A stretch of 64,000 nucleotides of DNA. Origin: Chloroflexota bacterium. Lineage in GTDB: Bacteria; Chloroflexota; Ktedonobacteria; Ktedonobacterales; JADMIN01. The notes beneath the pieces were generated by a model. That model made no database searches. It had not been told where the DNA came from and worked only from the letters and a program-made list of their open reading frames with translations. The stretch covers positions 1 through 64,000 of the forward strand of contig JAJPKE010000015.1 of NCBI GenBank assembly GCA_021323855.1, given 5' to 3'. Positions 34,129 through 43,420 of this stretch are shown here, piece after piece. A program made the position numbers and the translations under genes. Each line of letters begins with the position of its first letter. Position 1 is the first letter of the stretch.

Positions 34129-35145
34129 ATGAGTGAGCCACATTCGCTGGCAGATATGCCAGCCGCATCCGCCGCGTCCGCAGCATCCGAAGCATCCGAA
34201 GCATCCGAAGCATCCGAAGCATCCGAAGCATCCGAGACGTATCAACCTTCAACGTTGCCACCGCTGGTGATCCTCAATCCTGCTGGTGGGCAGGGGCGCA
34301 CGCTGCATCTGCGCCCGCTGTTGGAACGGGCGCTGGCTGGTGGACGTGGCGAACTGGCGCTGACGACGGGGCCTGGTGATGGTGAGCGGCGCGCCCGCGA
34401 AGCAGCCCAGGCAGGGCGCGATGTCATCGCGGTCGGTGGCGACGGTACGCTGGCGGAGGTTGGCAACGGCATCCTCACGTCGGAGCGGAGGGTGGCGATG
34501 GGTGTGGTGCCTTGTGGCAGCGGCAACGACTATGCCTATGAGGCGCTCAAACTGCCGCATGACCCTGCTGCTGCGCTGGACATCGCGCTCAATGGCGAGC
34601 CGGTGGCGATGGACGCCGGCGAGGTCAACGGGCGTTATTTCTTCAATGCGCTGGGCGTCGGCATAGACGCCAATATCGCAGCGGCGGCGGAACGGCTCAA
34701 GGGCAAGCCGTTCATGCGCGGCCAGTTGCTCTATTGGGGCGCGAGCCTGCGCGAACTGCTCTTTCACTATAATGAGTGCCCTGACCTGATTGTCTCCTTC
34801 GATGATGAGCCGGGGGAGAGCCGTCTCTTTGCGCTGGCCGCCGTCAGCATCGGCCCCACCTATGGCGGCGGCTTCCAGATCAATCCCGGCGCGGACCCGC
34901 ATGATGGCTATTTCGATGTCTGCACGATCTGGAAGCCGTCACTCGCCCGCGCGTTGCGCCTGTTGCCAATGATCGAGAAGGGTCGCCATCTGCGCGAGCC
35001 GGAGGTATCGTTCCGCAAGGTGCGTGCGATCACCATGACGGCGCTAAAGCCCATCTACGCGCACCTCGATGGCGAGGTCATTACCGCGCCCCATTTCGAG
35101 GCGCGCATTCACCCCGCCGCGTTGCTGGTGCGGCAAAAGCATTGA
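34129..35145 (+). CDS. Diacylglycerol kinase family lipid kinase (YegS/DgkB-like)
   Basis: 338 residues. The family phosphorylates diacylglycerol or related lipids using ATP. Seen: LVILNPAGGQG (about 46-56), the nucleotide-binding GGDGTLAEVGNGI, GVVPCGSGNDYA, and the C-terminal FDVCTIWK and AHLDGE. Residues about 13-36 are an Ala-Ser-Glu repeat from a 9-base tandem repeat, which is outside the catalytic fold. Soluble; probably acts at the inner membrane face. Confidence 0.93.
   Translation: MSEPHSLADMPAASAASAASEASEASEASEASEASETYQPSTLPPLVILNPAGGQGRTLHLRPLLERALAGGRGELALTTGPGDGERRAREAAQAGRDVIAVGGDGTLAEVGNGILTSERRVAMGVVPCGSGNDYAYEALKLPHDPAAALDIALNGEPVAMDAGEVNGRYFFNALGVGIDANIAAAAERLKGKPFMRGQLLYWGASLRELLFHYNECPDLIVSFDDEPGESRLFALAAVSIGPTYGGGFQINPGADPHDGYFDVCTIWKPSLARALRLLPMIEKGRHLREPEVSFRKVRAITMTALKPIYAHLDGEVITAPHFEARIHPAALLVRQKH
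34165..34236 (+). repeat. Nine-base tandem repeat GCATCCGAA in a coding region
   Basis: Six near-perfect units (34183-34236), preceded by two diverged units, encode an Ala-Ser-Glu run at the N-terminus of the lipid kinase. The length is a multiple of three, so copy changes would not shift the frame. Confidence 0.85.
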
Positions 35146-35236
35146 GAGCAATGAGATAGAATATACCTAACATGGACCTGCTACGTTGCACTTGCTGCTG
35201 ACCAAGCAGGACATCGAAGGAGAGGTGACGGGAACG

Positions 35237-35467
35237 ATGGCAAAAGAGATATTTCCTGGCATAACGCTCGATCCACAGGTGGTTCATGGGCGGCCTGTGA
35301 TCGCCGGTACGCGCGTGCCGGTCGAGTCTGTGGTTGGCGGATTGGCCGGCGGCTCCTCCTTTGAGGATGTGATGCAAGACTATCACCTGACCGACGAACA
35401 GATTCGCGCCGCGTTGGCCTACGCCACACAGTTGCTTAGCTCAACGACCATCTATGCCGTCAGCTAG
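35237..35467 (+). CDS. DUF433 antitoxin-like protein
   Basis: 76 residues from the ATG at 35237 (GGAGAGG upstream). The DUF433 signature is clear: ITLDPQVVHGRPVIAGTRVPVESVV, then a helix-turn-helix (SFEDVMQDYHLTDEQIRAALAYA). DUF433 proteins usually pair with DUF5615 PIN-like toxins, as with the next gene, which overlaps its end by 14 bases. Confidence 0.9.
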   Translation: MAKEIFPGITLDPQVVHGRPVIAGTRVPVESVVGGLAGGSSFEDVMQDYHLTDEQIRAALAYATQLLSSTTIYAVS

Positions 35468-35840
35468 TAGCGCACCGCGTTGGCGGTTTCTGGTGGACGA
35501 AAATCTGCCCACGCGGCTCATAAATTATCTTCGCCAGGATGGTCATGAGGCAGAGCATGCCTATGATGTCGGACTGCGAACACGCCCCGATCCCGATGTG
35601 TTTGCCTACGCGCGTACCGCCGGGGCAACGCTCATCACGCAAGACCATGACCTTGAGCGCGATACGGGACAATTCCCTCCGCCGCATCCTGGCGTTGTGT
35701 TGGTTGAGTTACCTCAATACTGGCCGCAAGCGGACCGAATCCAGCGCATTCTCGCAGCCTTGCGAAGCCTGGCAGGTCAATCGCTTCAAGATACTCTGGT
35801 CATTGTAGAGCCATCGCAGGTACTCATGCGTCATCGGTGA
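35454..35840 (+). CDS. DUF5615 PIN-like toxin
   Basis: 128 residues; the ATG at 35454 lies within the end of the DUF433 gene. PIN-like motifs: FLVDENLP (acidic residue at the first strand), HAYDVGLRTRPDPDVFAYAR and LITQDHDLERD. This is the probable ribonuclease toxin of the pair. The pair is a predicted type II system; activity is not shown. Confidence 0.88.
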   Translation: MPSASSAPRWRFLVDENLPTRLINYLRQDGHEAEHAYDVGLRTRPDPDVFAYARTAGATLITQDHDLERDTGQFPPPHPGVVLVELPQYWPQADRIQRILAALRSLAGQSLQDTLVIVEPSQVLMRHR

Positions 35841-35882
35841 TTAGTTCTGGGTCATGATGGCGGTCAAAGTCAAAGGGAACAG

Positions 35883-36563
35883 ATGATTATGACACTTCCG
35901 CAGGCGGTCCGCGATGTATTGGATGAGATGACCGGCAGTATCGAAGCAGGCTGGCCAGACCCTGAGACCAACAAGGAGCAAGAGAGTCCCCTCTGGCAGC
36001 TCGTTGTTGCATTTGGCTCGCGGGAGGACGGCAGCGAGCCGGTGGAGCATGATGTATGGCTGCGTTGTCTCCGGCTGGCTCTGTATGCTGCGCGGCGTGC
36101 GCTCCCCTGCTGGGAACTCTACTGCGACGGCAGAGAGCCACAGACAGCGATTGCCGCCGTTGAAACGTGGCTTGCCACTGACACACAACCGGCAGATTGG
36201 GAGCCGCTCTGCCGTCCCGCGCGTCCGGCGTTTCGCAATCATCCCATCGGGGACTGCCGCTCTAGTGATACAAGTTGTGCGGCGGAGGCAGCGGCGTATG
36301 CCGTGCGCTTCATGCGCGACGGTGAGACCATTTTGGCATATCGTGCCATTGCTTATGCTGATTTGGCGTTCGATCAATCGCCACTCTGTGACAAGGATCA
36401 TTTCCGGCGCTGGCTGATCGAAGTCGCCGCGCCTGCCGCCTATGAGAACCGCAATCTCACGCCTGCCGAACGCGACGCCCTGCGCGACTACGACGCCACT
36501 GAGATTCCAGTAATACGCGAGCGCGAAGCAATGTATTGGAATTCATGGATGCGGGAGCCATAA
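35883..36563 (+). CDS. Unrecognised protein, possibly an Imm5-like immunity fold
   Basis: 226 residues, ATG at 35883 after AAAGGGAA. The middle resembles a helical immunity-protein layout: ALPCWELYCDGREPQTAIAAVETWLA, then AAEAAAYAVRFMRD and AIAYADLAF. This recalls Imm5-type immunity proteins (a cell-repeat with Ala-rich helices), but the match is only by eye. No toxin partner is next to it apart from the toxin-antitoxin pair upstream. Confidence 0.55.
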   Translation: MIMTLPQAVRDVLDEMTGSIEAGWPDPETNKEQESPLWQLVVAFGSREDGSEPVEHDVWLRCLRLALYAARRALPCWELYCDGREPQTAIAAVETWLATDTQPADWEPLCRPARPAFRNHPIGDCRSSDTSCAAEAAAYAVRFMRDGETILAYRAIAYADLAFDQSPLCDKDHFRRWLIEVAAPAAYENRNLTPAERDALRDYDATEIPVIREREAMYWNSWMREP

Positions 36564-36674
36564 AAAAAGGCGAAACTCGGCTCAAGCTGAAAGGCTTGAC
36601 ACAGCGCGGCCTATCTGGCATGCTAGCTCAACGGAAACAAGCAGCAGGGAACGAGTCAGGAAGGCGATGAGTAG

Positions 36675-38495
36675 ATGAGCGGGAATCCAGCCGCTGTGCT
36701 AGGGGCATTGGCGACGACACCGGAGAGCCGGGAACGCGGCATATCCCGGTCGGTCTTGGTTTCGCGGCTGCTGATGGGATTTATCATTGCACTGGTGGCT
36801 TTCTACTTTGCGTTTGCGATTCGCCAACTCTGGGTTAATTGGCAGACTGCTACATGGGGCGATTGGACTGGATTGCTTCCGTTGTTCATCGCCCCTTTGC
36901 AACTTACAACGACGCTTCTTAGGGTGTTTGGTAGAACCAGCGACGCTGCGCAGAACAAGCGTCTGCGCCAGCGTGTGCGCGCATTGCGTGATGCGTTTTT
37001 CGCTGGCGATGAACGCATTGCGCCGATTGCGAAGGCGCAGCCAGAGCCGCGTGCAGATACGCTCATGCCAAATGCGCCACAGCAAATTGGCCCACTGCGC
37101 CCCCTACGCGCCACACAACTGACCACTGGTGACATTCTGGCGACAGTTGGGGTCGTGCTTGGGTTCTGCGCTGGCATAACTGCCGCTGCGCTCATTCCGC
37201 TTGCGCTCACAGAGTCTGGCACAGCCAACCCTATACCACTTTGGCCTGGCTTGCTCGCAGGTGGTCTGGCGCTGGTACTCTTTACCCCCAGCCTGGCGCG
37301 ACTCATTTATACCGTGAGATCAGGGCGACCGCAGTATCTCGAAGCCGATGAATTTGGGCTGCGCTGGGCGAAAAGCACACGCCGGTTAGGGCAGGGGCCG
37401 ATTTCCTGGGTAGAGGCGCGCGCCTTCCTGACGGTTGCCTATGGCTCTAATAAGTTGTCTACTCGCTATGCCTATATCCTCGCCACCAACCAGCAGGTTA
37501 TCGCATGGATCGCCACAGAGAATCGTTATGCGCCGGACCGCGAGCCGTCCCTGCTGTTACAACAGGTGATTGTTGCACGCACGAAACTACCGCTCCGTGA
37601 CTTTACGAGTGCTTTCAAGGAAGCAATTACCAGCCAGATAAAATCATCTGAGGTTGCAATTGAACATGCCTATGATTCGCCTATTCACCAGGTATTGGCC
37701 ACCAATGGACTACACGTTCTGTCAGAAAAACGTTCCCTGAAACGAGTGCTTATTACCGCCCTACTGCTGGTGCTCGTGTTCGCGCTGGTCTTCGTTGCGC
37801 AGTGGCCATTGCAGCGCTACCAGACGAGCTATCTCGCCGGTTTGCCGGCGCGCATTCACGCGGAACAGCCGCTCTATCAAGATGCACTTACCGCTCCTGA
37901 TGGAGATTGGAATATTGAAGAACCAACCGCCAAAGACCCATCCAGTTTTCGCTATCTGGACCAGTCCTATCAGATCACTGGTATACCGGGAAACTTCTAC
38001 TGGTCATGGACGCAAGGCACCTATAGCAACGTCGCCGTTGAGGTGACGGTTCGCCAGACGATCAATCCTCAAACCAATCTTTCGTCCGACGGTGATGGAG
38101 TAGGCTTGATCCTGCGAACCAATGCAGATACTAGCAATTTCATCGTCTTCAATGTCAGCCCTTTGGCCCAGGATTGGTCATTGGAGCATTATCAGGCCAG
38201 TAGTAGCAATCCGGACGAAAATTGGGATTATCTCGCAGACGGAATAAGCAATGCCATACACTCTGGACTCGACGCCACTAATACGCTGCTCGTCATCATA
38301 CGCGGCGACACGTATTTGCTCTACGCCAATGGGCAATATCTGGGTTCTTCCGGCGAGATCAGCGGGTATAGTTCACGCAATCTACCAGAGAGCGGGCATA
38401 TGGGCGTCTACCTCAATGATGGCGCGGCCATTGGCGCGTATACGAATTTTGCGGTATATCCTGTTCAGCCGCCGTCTTCCTTCTGGTTCGTCTGA
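36675..38495 (+). CDS. Membrane protein with C-terminal lectin-like beta domain
   Basis: 606 residues, ATG after AGGAAGG. Predicted membrane helices at about 26-50, 65-85, 150-178, 190-212 and 355-378. The last 220 residues (from about 385) read like a concanavalin/LamG-type jelly roll (FYWSWTQGTYSNVAVEVTVRQ, GVGLILRTN, MGVYLNDGAAIGAYTNFAVYP). The beta domain would be outside the cell. It converges with the next gene, also a membrane protein with an external beta domain. Function unknown. Confidence 0.78.
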   Translation: MSGNPAAVLGALATTPESRERGISRSVLVSRLLMGFIIALVAFYFAFAIRQLWVNWQTATWGDWTGLLPLFIAPLQLTTTLLRVFGRTSDAAQNKRLRQRVRALRDAFFAGDERIAPIAKAQPEPRADTLMPNAPQQIGPLRPLRATQLTTGDILATVGVVLGFCAGITAAALIPLALTESGTANPIPLWPGLLAGGLALVLFTPSLARLIYTVRSGRPQYLEADEFGLRWAKSTRRLGQGPISWVEARAFLTVAYGSNKLSTRYAYILATNQQVIAWIATENRYAPDREPSLLLQQVIVARTKLPLRDFTSAFKEAITSQIKSSEVAIEHAYDSPIHQVLATNGLHVLSEKRSLKRVLITALLLVLVFALVFVAQWPLQRYQTSYLAGLPARIHAEQPLYQDALTAPDGDWNIEEPTAKDPSSFRYLDQSYQITGIPGNFYWSWTQGTYSNVAVEVTVRQTINPQTNLSSDGDGVGLILRTNADTSNFIVFNVSPLAQDWSLEHYQASSSNPDENWDYLADGISNAIHSGLDATNTLLVIIRGDTYLLYANGQYLGSSGEISGYSSRNLPESGHMGVYLNDGAAIGAYTNFAVYPVQPPSSFWFV

Positions 38496-38525
38496 CGGCA
38501 GCTATCCAGCAAACGCATAGAACGC

Positions 38526-40550
38526 TCAGGCTACCTGGAACGTCTGCGTTTGCTGATTCTGCCAGCGCATGTTCCCGGTTTGCCCATCGAGCGCCTGTGT
38601 TGTGAGGGTGAAGGTTGTGGTGTTGAAGATTGTGCGCGGAGCAGAACCCTCGAAGATAGTGTAATGAACTGGCAACACAGAGGACGTCATCTGGTTGGAA
38701 ACGACATAAATTGCGCCGCTGGATTGGAAGACAGTCACGACGTTGCTAACGGGAACCGGCTCGCCAGCAGTGATGATTGCAGGCAGCAGGTTCGTGAGCC
38801 GCACATCACGCCGCTGGGCTAGCATGACACTTGCTCCCACATCGCGCTGCCAGACCAATGCGCCGGTATCTTCGCGCAGCACCGCTATGATGCGATCTGA
38901 AGCCTGCCTCCTGGTCAAATCGAGCGCGAGTAGCCCGTTGAACTCGCCGAGGATAGCGAGATCATCCGGCGGATGCTGCTCCTGGTTAATCGTATCTGCG
39001 TCAGGATACATCTGCTGCCAGCGCACCTTGCCAGTAGAGGAGTCCAGGGCAAACAAGGTGTTGGTGGTCGCTAGATAGACGGTCGTTGTGGTGAGCAGGG
39101 GAACGGCAGAATTCGTGCTATTTGCGCTGGCCTGCCACTGCCACTGTATCGCGCCGGTATCCAGACGCAGCGCATAGACGGTAGCGGATAACTGGATGAG
39201 CGCGATACTGCTATTGACGGCTGCTCCTGACCAGGATAGGCTGGTGCCGAAGTTCATCTGTTGTTGCCAGAGGATGTGACAATCCGTAGCGCGTATGGCG
39301 GTGATGGTGGTTGCATCAGTCTGGACAATCAGGCGATTACCAGCGACGAGCGGCGGCTGGGCATAGGTATACAATGGCACCTGCCAGAGCAGCGTTCCGG
39401 TTCGCGCTTGTAGCGCACGCAAACTATACCCACCGCTTTGATCGCCCAGCACTGTGACATAGGCAATCTGGTTGAGTATCTGGGGCAGGCTGATGTGGCA
39501 TTGCGCCGTGGGACAGTGATAGTGCCAGAGAACATGCCCGGTTGCGGGGTCTATTGCCTGCAACTGCCCCGGCTGCTGAAATTGGGATTCAGTGGTGAGA
39601 TAGAGTATGCCATCGAGGAGTTCTGGCTGCTGGGCGTCTTCCAGCGAAGACGACCAGAGCGGTTGCCCATCGCTCTGCCGGTAGGCGCGAACCACCAGGC
39701 GGCCTCCCTGTAGATCGGAGATAGAACTCTCTGTCAAGAGGATGCCCTGAGCAGCCGCGAAGAGCTGTTCCGGCACGTGTTGCACGACAGCGCCATCGCT
39801 TGCGCGCAGGACATACGACTCCGGAATCGCGCCGGTATAGAGCATATCTGACGAAGCAGATACCATCGCCCGCAAGTTGGCGCCATAGGGATAGGTGGCA
39901 TACGCAGGGGCTTTTTGTAGCGCGATGAGGGTGGAGAGGAACCCCTGCGGATAGGAGGCGACCACAATCAATTCCAGGATGATACTCACCGCCAGCGCCA
40001 TGCTCATGACCATGCTCATGATGACATAGGGCGGCCAGCGTTTCCCGCGCGCCGGTGGTATGCGTGGGGCAGCCGTGTTCGCTGCTGCGGCGCGGCGCAA
40101 CGCTCTGGTATGTGCCCGCCGTTGACGCATCCCGCCGAGCCATCCGCCAAACAGCGCGAGCGCAAACCCAACGGCGTTGAGCAGGCAGAGCGCCACAAGA
40201 GCAACGAAGTTGTCTCCCGCCAATCTGAGACCTGAGAATCCTCCACTCTCGACGACCGGCGTATTGAGCGTCGCGACCAGATGGGTGATGATGGGTGCGA
40301 ACGTTGCCAGTCCTGCGCAGAGCAGCCATATGCGCCGGGCGATCCGTTTGTCGCCGGAGATGAGCAGCGAGCGCAAGAATGGCACGAGCAAGTACAGCAG
40401 CAGCATGAAGGGGAGAATGGCCAGGAACGGCGAGTTCAGATCAACTGGAACGAAGACAATCAGGAGCGATTGCACAATACCCAGCAGTAAGCTGGTGAGT
40501 AACCCTGGCGGCAGCAATTGCTGAGTATGTAGAGTTCTGCCCGGCGACAT
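38526..40550 (-). CDS. Membrane protein with PQQ-like beta-propeller
   Basis: 674 residues from the ATG at 40550 (GGGGA upstream). About six membrane helices occupy residues 15-215. The remainder has repeated PQQ-type blades ending in W (GHVLWHYHC, GTLLWQVPL, CHILWQQQM, GAIQWQWQA, GKVRWQQMY, GALVWQRDV). Such propellers serve as scaffolds or bind PQQ; no quinoprotein active-site residues were identified, so a scaffold or sensor is more likely. Confidence 0.82.
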   Translation of the reverse strand: MSPGRTLHTQQLLPPGLLTSLLLGIVQSLLIVFVPVDLNSPFLAILPFMLLLYLLVPFLRSLLISGDKRIARRIWLLCAGLATFAPIITHLVATLNTPVVESGGFSGLRLAGDNFVALVALCLLNAVGFALALFGGWLGGMRQRRAHTRALRRAAAANTAAPRIPPARGKRWPPYVIMSMVMSMALAVSIILELIVVASYPQGFLSTLIALQKAPAYATYPYGANLRAMVSASSDMLYTGAIPESYVLRASDGAVVQHVPEQLFAAAQGILLTESSISDLQGGRLVVRAYRQSDGQPLWSSSLEDAQQPELLDGILYLTTESQFQQPGQLQAIDPATGHVLWHYHCPTAQCHISLPQILNQIAYVTVLGDQSGGYSLRALQARTGTLLWQVPLYTYAQPPLVAGNRLIVQTDATTITAIRATDCHILWQQQMNFGTSLSWSGAAVNSSIALIQLSATVYALRLDTGAIQWQWQASANSTNSAVPLLTTTTVYLATTNTLFALDSSTGKVRWQQMYPDADTINQEQHPPDDLAILGEFNGLLALDLTRRQASDRIIAVLREDTGALVWQRDVGASVMLAQRRDVRLTNLLPAIITAGEPVPVSNVVTVFQSSGAIYVVSNQMTSSVLPVHYTIFEGSAPRTIFNTTTFTLTTQALDGQTGNMRWQNQQTQTFQVA

Positions 40551-40874
40551 ACCACGTTTCCCCACAATAGAATAGCGTTCCCCTGCACTGTGACCTATGG
40601 TAGGTACGTGATGGCAGGTCGTTACCTCACGTGCCGCATGGCCGGCTCTCCTTGCTAGTCGTTGCTAGTCGCCACTTTTGTTGCTGCGTGCGAGAATAGA
40701 TGATATATGGAGCCATCTGAGAGACAAATGGGTGGCGCTGCGTCTGTGCTACACTGGCGGACGGTTGAACACTTTGGTCTGCTCACGCGAGGCGGCTGGA
40801 GTGACAAGCAATGATATTGACCGATGACCACCAGTGAGTGTTGAGTGTTGAGAAATAATGAGGGAGTGCCGCGC
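40551..40874. other. Divergent intergenic region upstream of ligA
   Basis: No gene seen. It must hold the promoters of both neighbouring genes. On the plus strand a TGC-TACACT extended -10 box at 40747-40755 is a candidate for ligA. A short direct repeat GCTAGTCG occurs near 40655-40672. Confidence 0.4.
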
Positions 40875-43046
40875 ATGTCTCATGCAGATAAAGAAAGCCA
40901 GATGAACGCTGACGGACAGAACGGCGTGGGCGCGACGCAAACCACTACGGCGACGACAGCAGTAGCCGCTGATATGGCTGAAGTGAACACGCGCATCGAG
41001 GAGCTACGCCAGCAGATACGCGAGGCCGAACACGCCTATTTCGTCCTCGACAATCCGCTGCTCTCCGACGCGCAATTTGATGCTTTGGTGCGCGAGCTAC
41101 GCAGCCTGGAAGAAGCATATCCCGAACTCATCACGCCAGATTCGCCTACGCAGCGGGTCAGCGGCGAAGCGTCCTCGATCTTCAGCAAGTTTCGCCATCC
41201 CACGCCGATGCTCAGCCTCGCCAACGTGCGCACGCCGGATGAGTTACGCGCCTGGCAGCAGCGCGCGCAACGGCAGTTGCCGCACGCCACCTTCGATTAT
41301 GTTTGCGAGCCGAAGATTGACGGCCTGAGCATGAATCTGATCTATGAGCATGGCCGGCTGATCTATGGCATCACGCGCGGCGACGGCGCTATCGGTGAGG
41401 ATGTCACGCCCAATGTTCGCACCATCAAAGATATCCCGCACCAGTTACATGCCAGCGAGCAGTATCCCGTGCCTGATCGCATCGAGATTCGCGGCGAAAT
41501 CTATATGCTGCGCGAAAACTTCGAGGCGCTAAATGCGCGGCTGGAAGAAGAGGCAACCAAAGCTGGTACGACGCCGCGCCTCTTTGCCAATGCTCGCAAC
41601 TCCGCCGCTGGTTCGCTGCGCCAGAAGGACCCGCAGGTCACAGCGTCGCGCCCGCTCTCGTTCTTAGCCTATCAGATTGGCCTGATCGAAGGCGCCGCCG
41701 AGCCGGAGAGCCAGGAAGATGTCTTGCGCCATCTCCAGGCGTGGGGCTTTCCGGTCAGCCCGCTGGCGAGGCATGTGCAGACGCTCGAAGAGGCACAGGC
41801 GTACTGCGACGAGCGGCAGGCGCAGCGTTTCGACGTTCCCTATGATATTGACGGCGCGGTCATCAAGATCAACGCGCGCTGGCAGCAACAGGAGCTTGGC
41901 GTGGTGGCGCGTGATCCGCGCTGGGCGATTGCCTATAAGTTCGCGCCGGTGGAAACCAACACCAAACTGCTCGATATCGTCATCACGGTCGGGCGCACCG
42001 GCGCGCTGATTCCAAACGCGCGCTTGCAGCCGGTGCAGCTTGGCGGCATCACCGTCTCCAACGCCACGCTCTTCAACTTTGATGAGGTGGCGCGCAAAGA
42101 CCTGCGCATCGGCGATACCGTCGTGGTGCAGCGGCATGGCGATGTGATCCCTGGTATCGTCAAGGCGATTCCAGAGTTACGCGACGGCACGGAGCAGCCC
42201 TGGACGCCACCCACCGAATGCCCCGTCTGCCATGCGCCAGTGCTGCGCGAGGATGGCGTGGTCGCGTATTGCACCAATGCGCAGTGCCCGGCGCAACGCC
42301 TCGAACGGGTACGCCACTTTGTCAGCAAAGGCGCGATGGATATTCGCGGCCTCGGCAGCGAAATCGTCGCCAGGCTGATAGACGCTGGATTGGTGCATGA
42401 TGTAGCGGACATTTATTCGCTGACAGAGGAGCAGCTACTGGCGCTGCCCGGCTTCCAGAAGAAGAGCGCGAGCAACCTGCTCACGTCAATCGCCAATAGC
42501 AAAAGGCGTCCCTTCCCGGCGGTTCTCTTCGCGCTGGGCATCCGCTATGTCGGCGAGAAGGCGGCGGAGATTATCGCTGAGGGATTCCGTTCGATGGAGG
42601 CGGTGCTGGCGGCGACACCGGACCAAATTGCCGCGTTGCAGGGAATTGGCCCGACAGTCGCGGAAAGCCTGCACCAGTGGGGCGAGCAGCAGACCAACCG
42701 CGACCTGATCGCGCGACTCGTCGCCGCTGGACTCCAGCTTAGCCTGCCGGATGGGCCAGCAACCACCGTGTCGCCGGAGAATGCGCCCTTCGCCGGGCAA
42801 ACGTTCCTGCTGACCGGCTCACTGGCGGAATTGACACGCGGACAGGCGGAGCAAGCCATCGTTGCGCTCGGCGGCAAGATCGCGCCCAGCGTTACGAAAT
42901 CGCTCAGCCATCTTATCGTCGGTGAGGCAGCAGGAAGCAAGCTGGAGAAGGCTGAAAAGCTCAACGTGCCGATTCATGATGAAGCCTGGCTGGTGGAGCG
43001 GCTGCGCGAACACAATGCCATGCCCGCCGAACGTAAACGTCTCTAG
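40875..43046 (+). CDS. ligA: NAD+-dependent DNA ligase
   Basis: 723 residues from the ATG at 40875 (GAGGGA upstream). LigA seals nicks in replication and repair. Domain order: Ia helices with NAD site (AEHAYFVLDNPLLSD), adenylation domain with nucleophile Lys147 (CEPKIDG), OB fold, a Cys4 zinc finger (CPVCHAP...CTNAQCPAQ), helix-hairpin-helix repeats, and a BRCT domain (FAGQTFLLTGSLAELTRGQAE). The first 35 residues are a non-conserved Thr/Ala-rich extension. A palindromic repeat follows the stop. Confidence 0.98.
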   Translation: MSHADKESQMNADGQNGVGATQTTTATTAVAADMAEVNTRIEELRQQIREAEHAYFVLDNPLLSDAQFDALVRELRSLEEAYPELITPDSPTQRVSGEASSIFSKFRHPTPMLSLANVRTPDELRAWQQRAQRQLPHATFDYVCEPKIDGLSMNLIYEHGRLIYGITRGDGAIGEDVTPNVRTIKDIPHQLHASEQYPVPDRIEIRGEIYMLRENFEALNARLEEEATKAGTTPRLFANARNSAAGSLRQKDPQVTASRPLSFLAYQIGLIEGAAEPESQEDVLRHLQAWGFPVSPLARHVQTLEEAQAYCDERQAQRFDVPYDIDGAVIKINARWQQQELGVVARDPRWAIAYKFAPVETNTKLLDIVITVGRTGALIPNARLQPVQLGGITVSNATLFNFDEVARKDLRIGDTVVVQRHGDVIPGIVKAIPELRDGTEQPWTPPTECPVCHAPVLREDGVVAYCTNAQCPAQRLERVRHFVSKGAMDIRGLGSEIVARLIDAGLVHDVADIYSLTEEQLLALPGFQKKSASNLLTSIANSKRRPFPAVLFALGIRYVGEKAAEIIAEGFRSMEAVLAATPDQIAALQGIGPTVAESLHQWGEQQTNRDLIARLVAAGLQLSLPDGPATTVSPENAPFAGQTFLLTGSLAELTRGQAEQAIVALGGKIAPSVTKSLSHLIVGEAAGSKLEKAEKLNVPIHDEAWLVERLREHNAMPAERKRL

Positions 43047-43047
43047 A

Positions 43048-43092
43048 CCTCACCCCCTACCCCCTCTCCCGCGAGGAGAGGGGTCGCTGGGC
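43048..43092. repeat. Dispersed palindromic repeat after ligA
   Basis: CCTCACCCCCTACCCCCTCTCCC then GCGAGGAGAGGGG, able to form a hairpin. It starts 2 bases after the ligA stop, so it may also help end transcription. The 374-base gap between ligA and the protease holds three copies of this family and no gene. Confidence 0.75.
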
Positions 43093-43170
43093 AAACGGAT
43101 TCGATGATGGCATACCATTCTTTTCTTTGTGCGCAGACATTACTTTACGCCAGCGCTGAGCGGTTTGCCC

Positions 43171-43192
43171 CACAGTCCCCTCTCCTCTGGAG
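43171..43192. repeat. Partial dispersed palindromic repeat
   Basis: CACAGTCCCCTCTCCTCTGGAG matches the core of the repeat family but lacks the long right flank. Confidence 0.5.
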
Positions 43193-43234
43193 TGCAGAAA
43201 TCGCCGCAAGCTAGCTGTATGGGTTGCCGCACGA

Positions 43235-43280
43235 TCCCCTCTCCTTGTGGGAGAGGGGTGGCCGCAGGCCGGGGTGAGGT
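43235..43280. repeat. Dispersed palindromic repeat, full copy
   Basis: CCCCTCTCCTTGTGGGAGAGGGG followed by GTGGCCGCAGGCCGGGGTGAGG. It shares the flank GTGGCCGCAGGCC with the copy at 21348-21401. Confidence 0.75.
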
Positions 43281-43420
43281 CTTTCTGCTGCCCGTCTACC
43301 ATGTGGGCAGAAGATGGCACCGGCGCGGTACACTGCATGAGGAGTCATGATGTATTGCGCCGGTGCCCGGTTGCGTTGACTGAACGAGACCGGCGTGTAT
43401 CGTATCGTCGCGTTGAGGAG

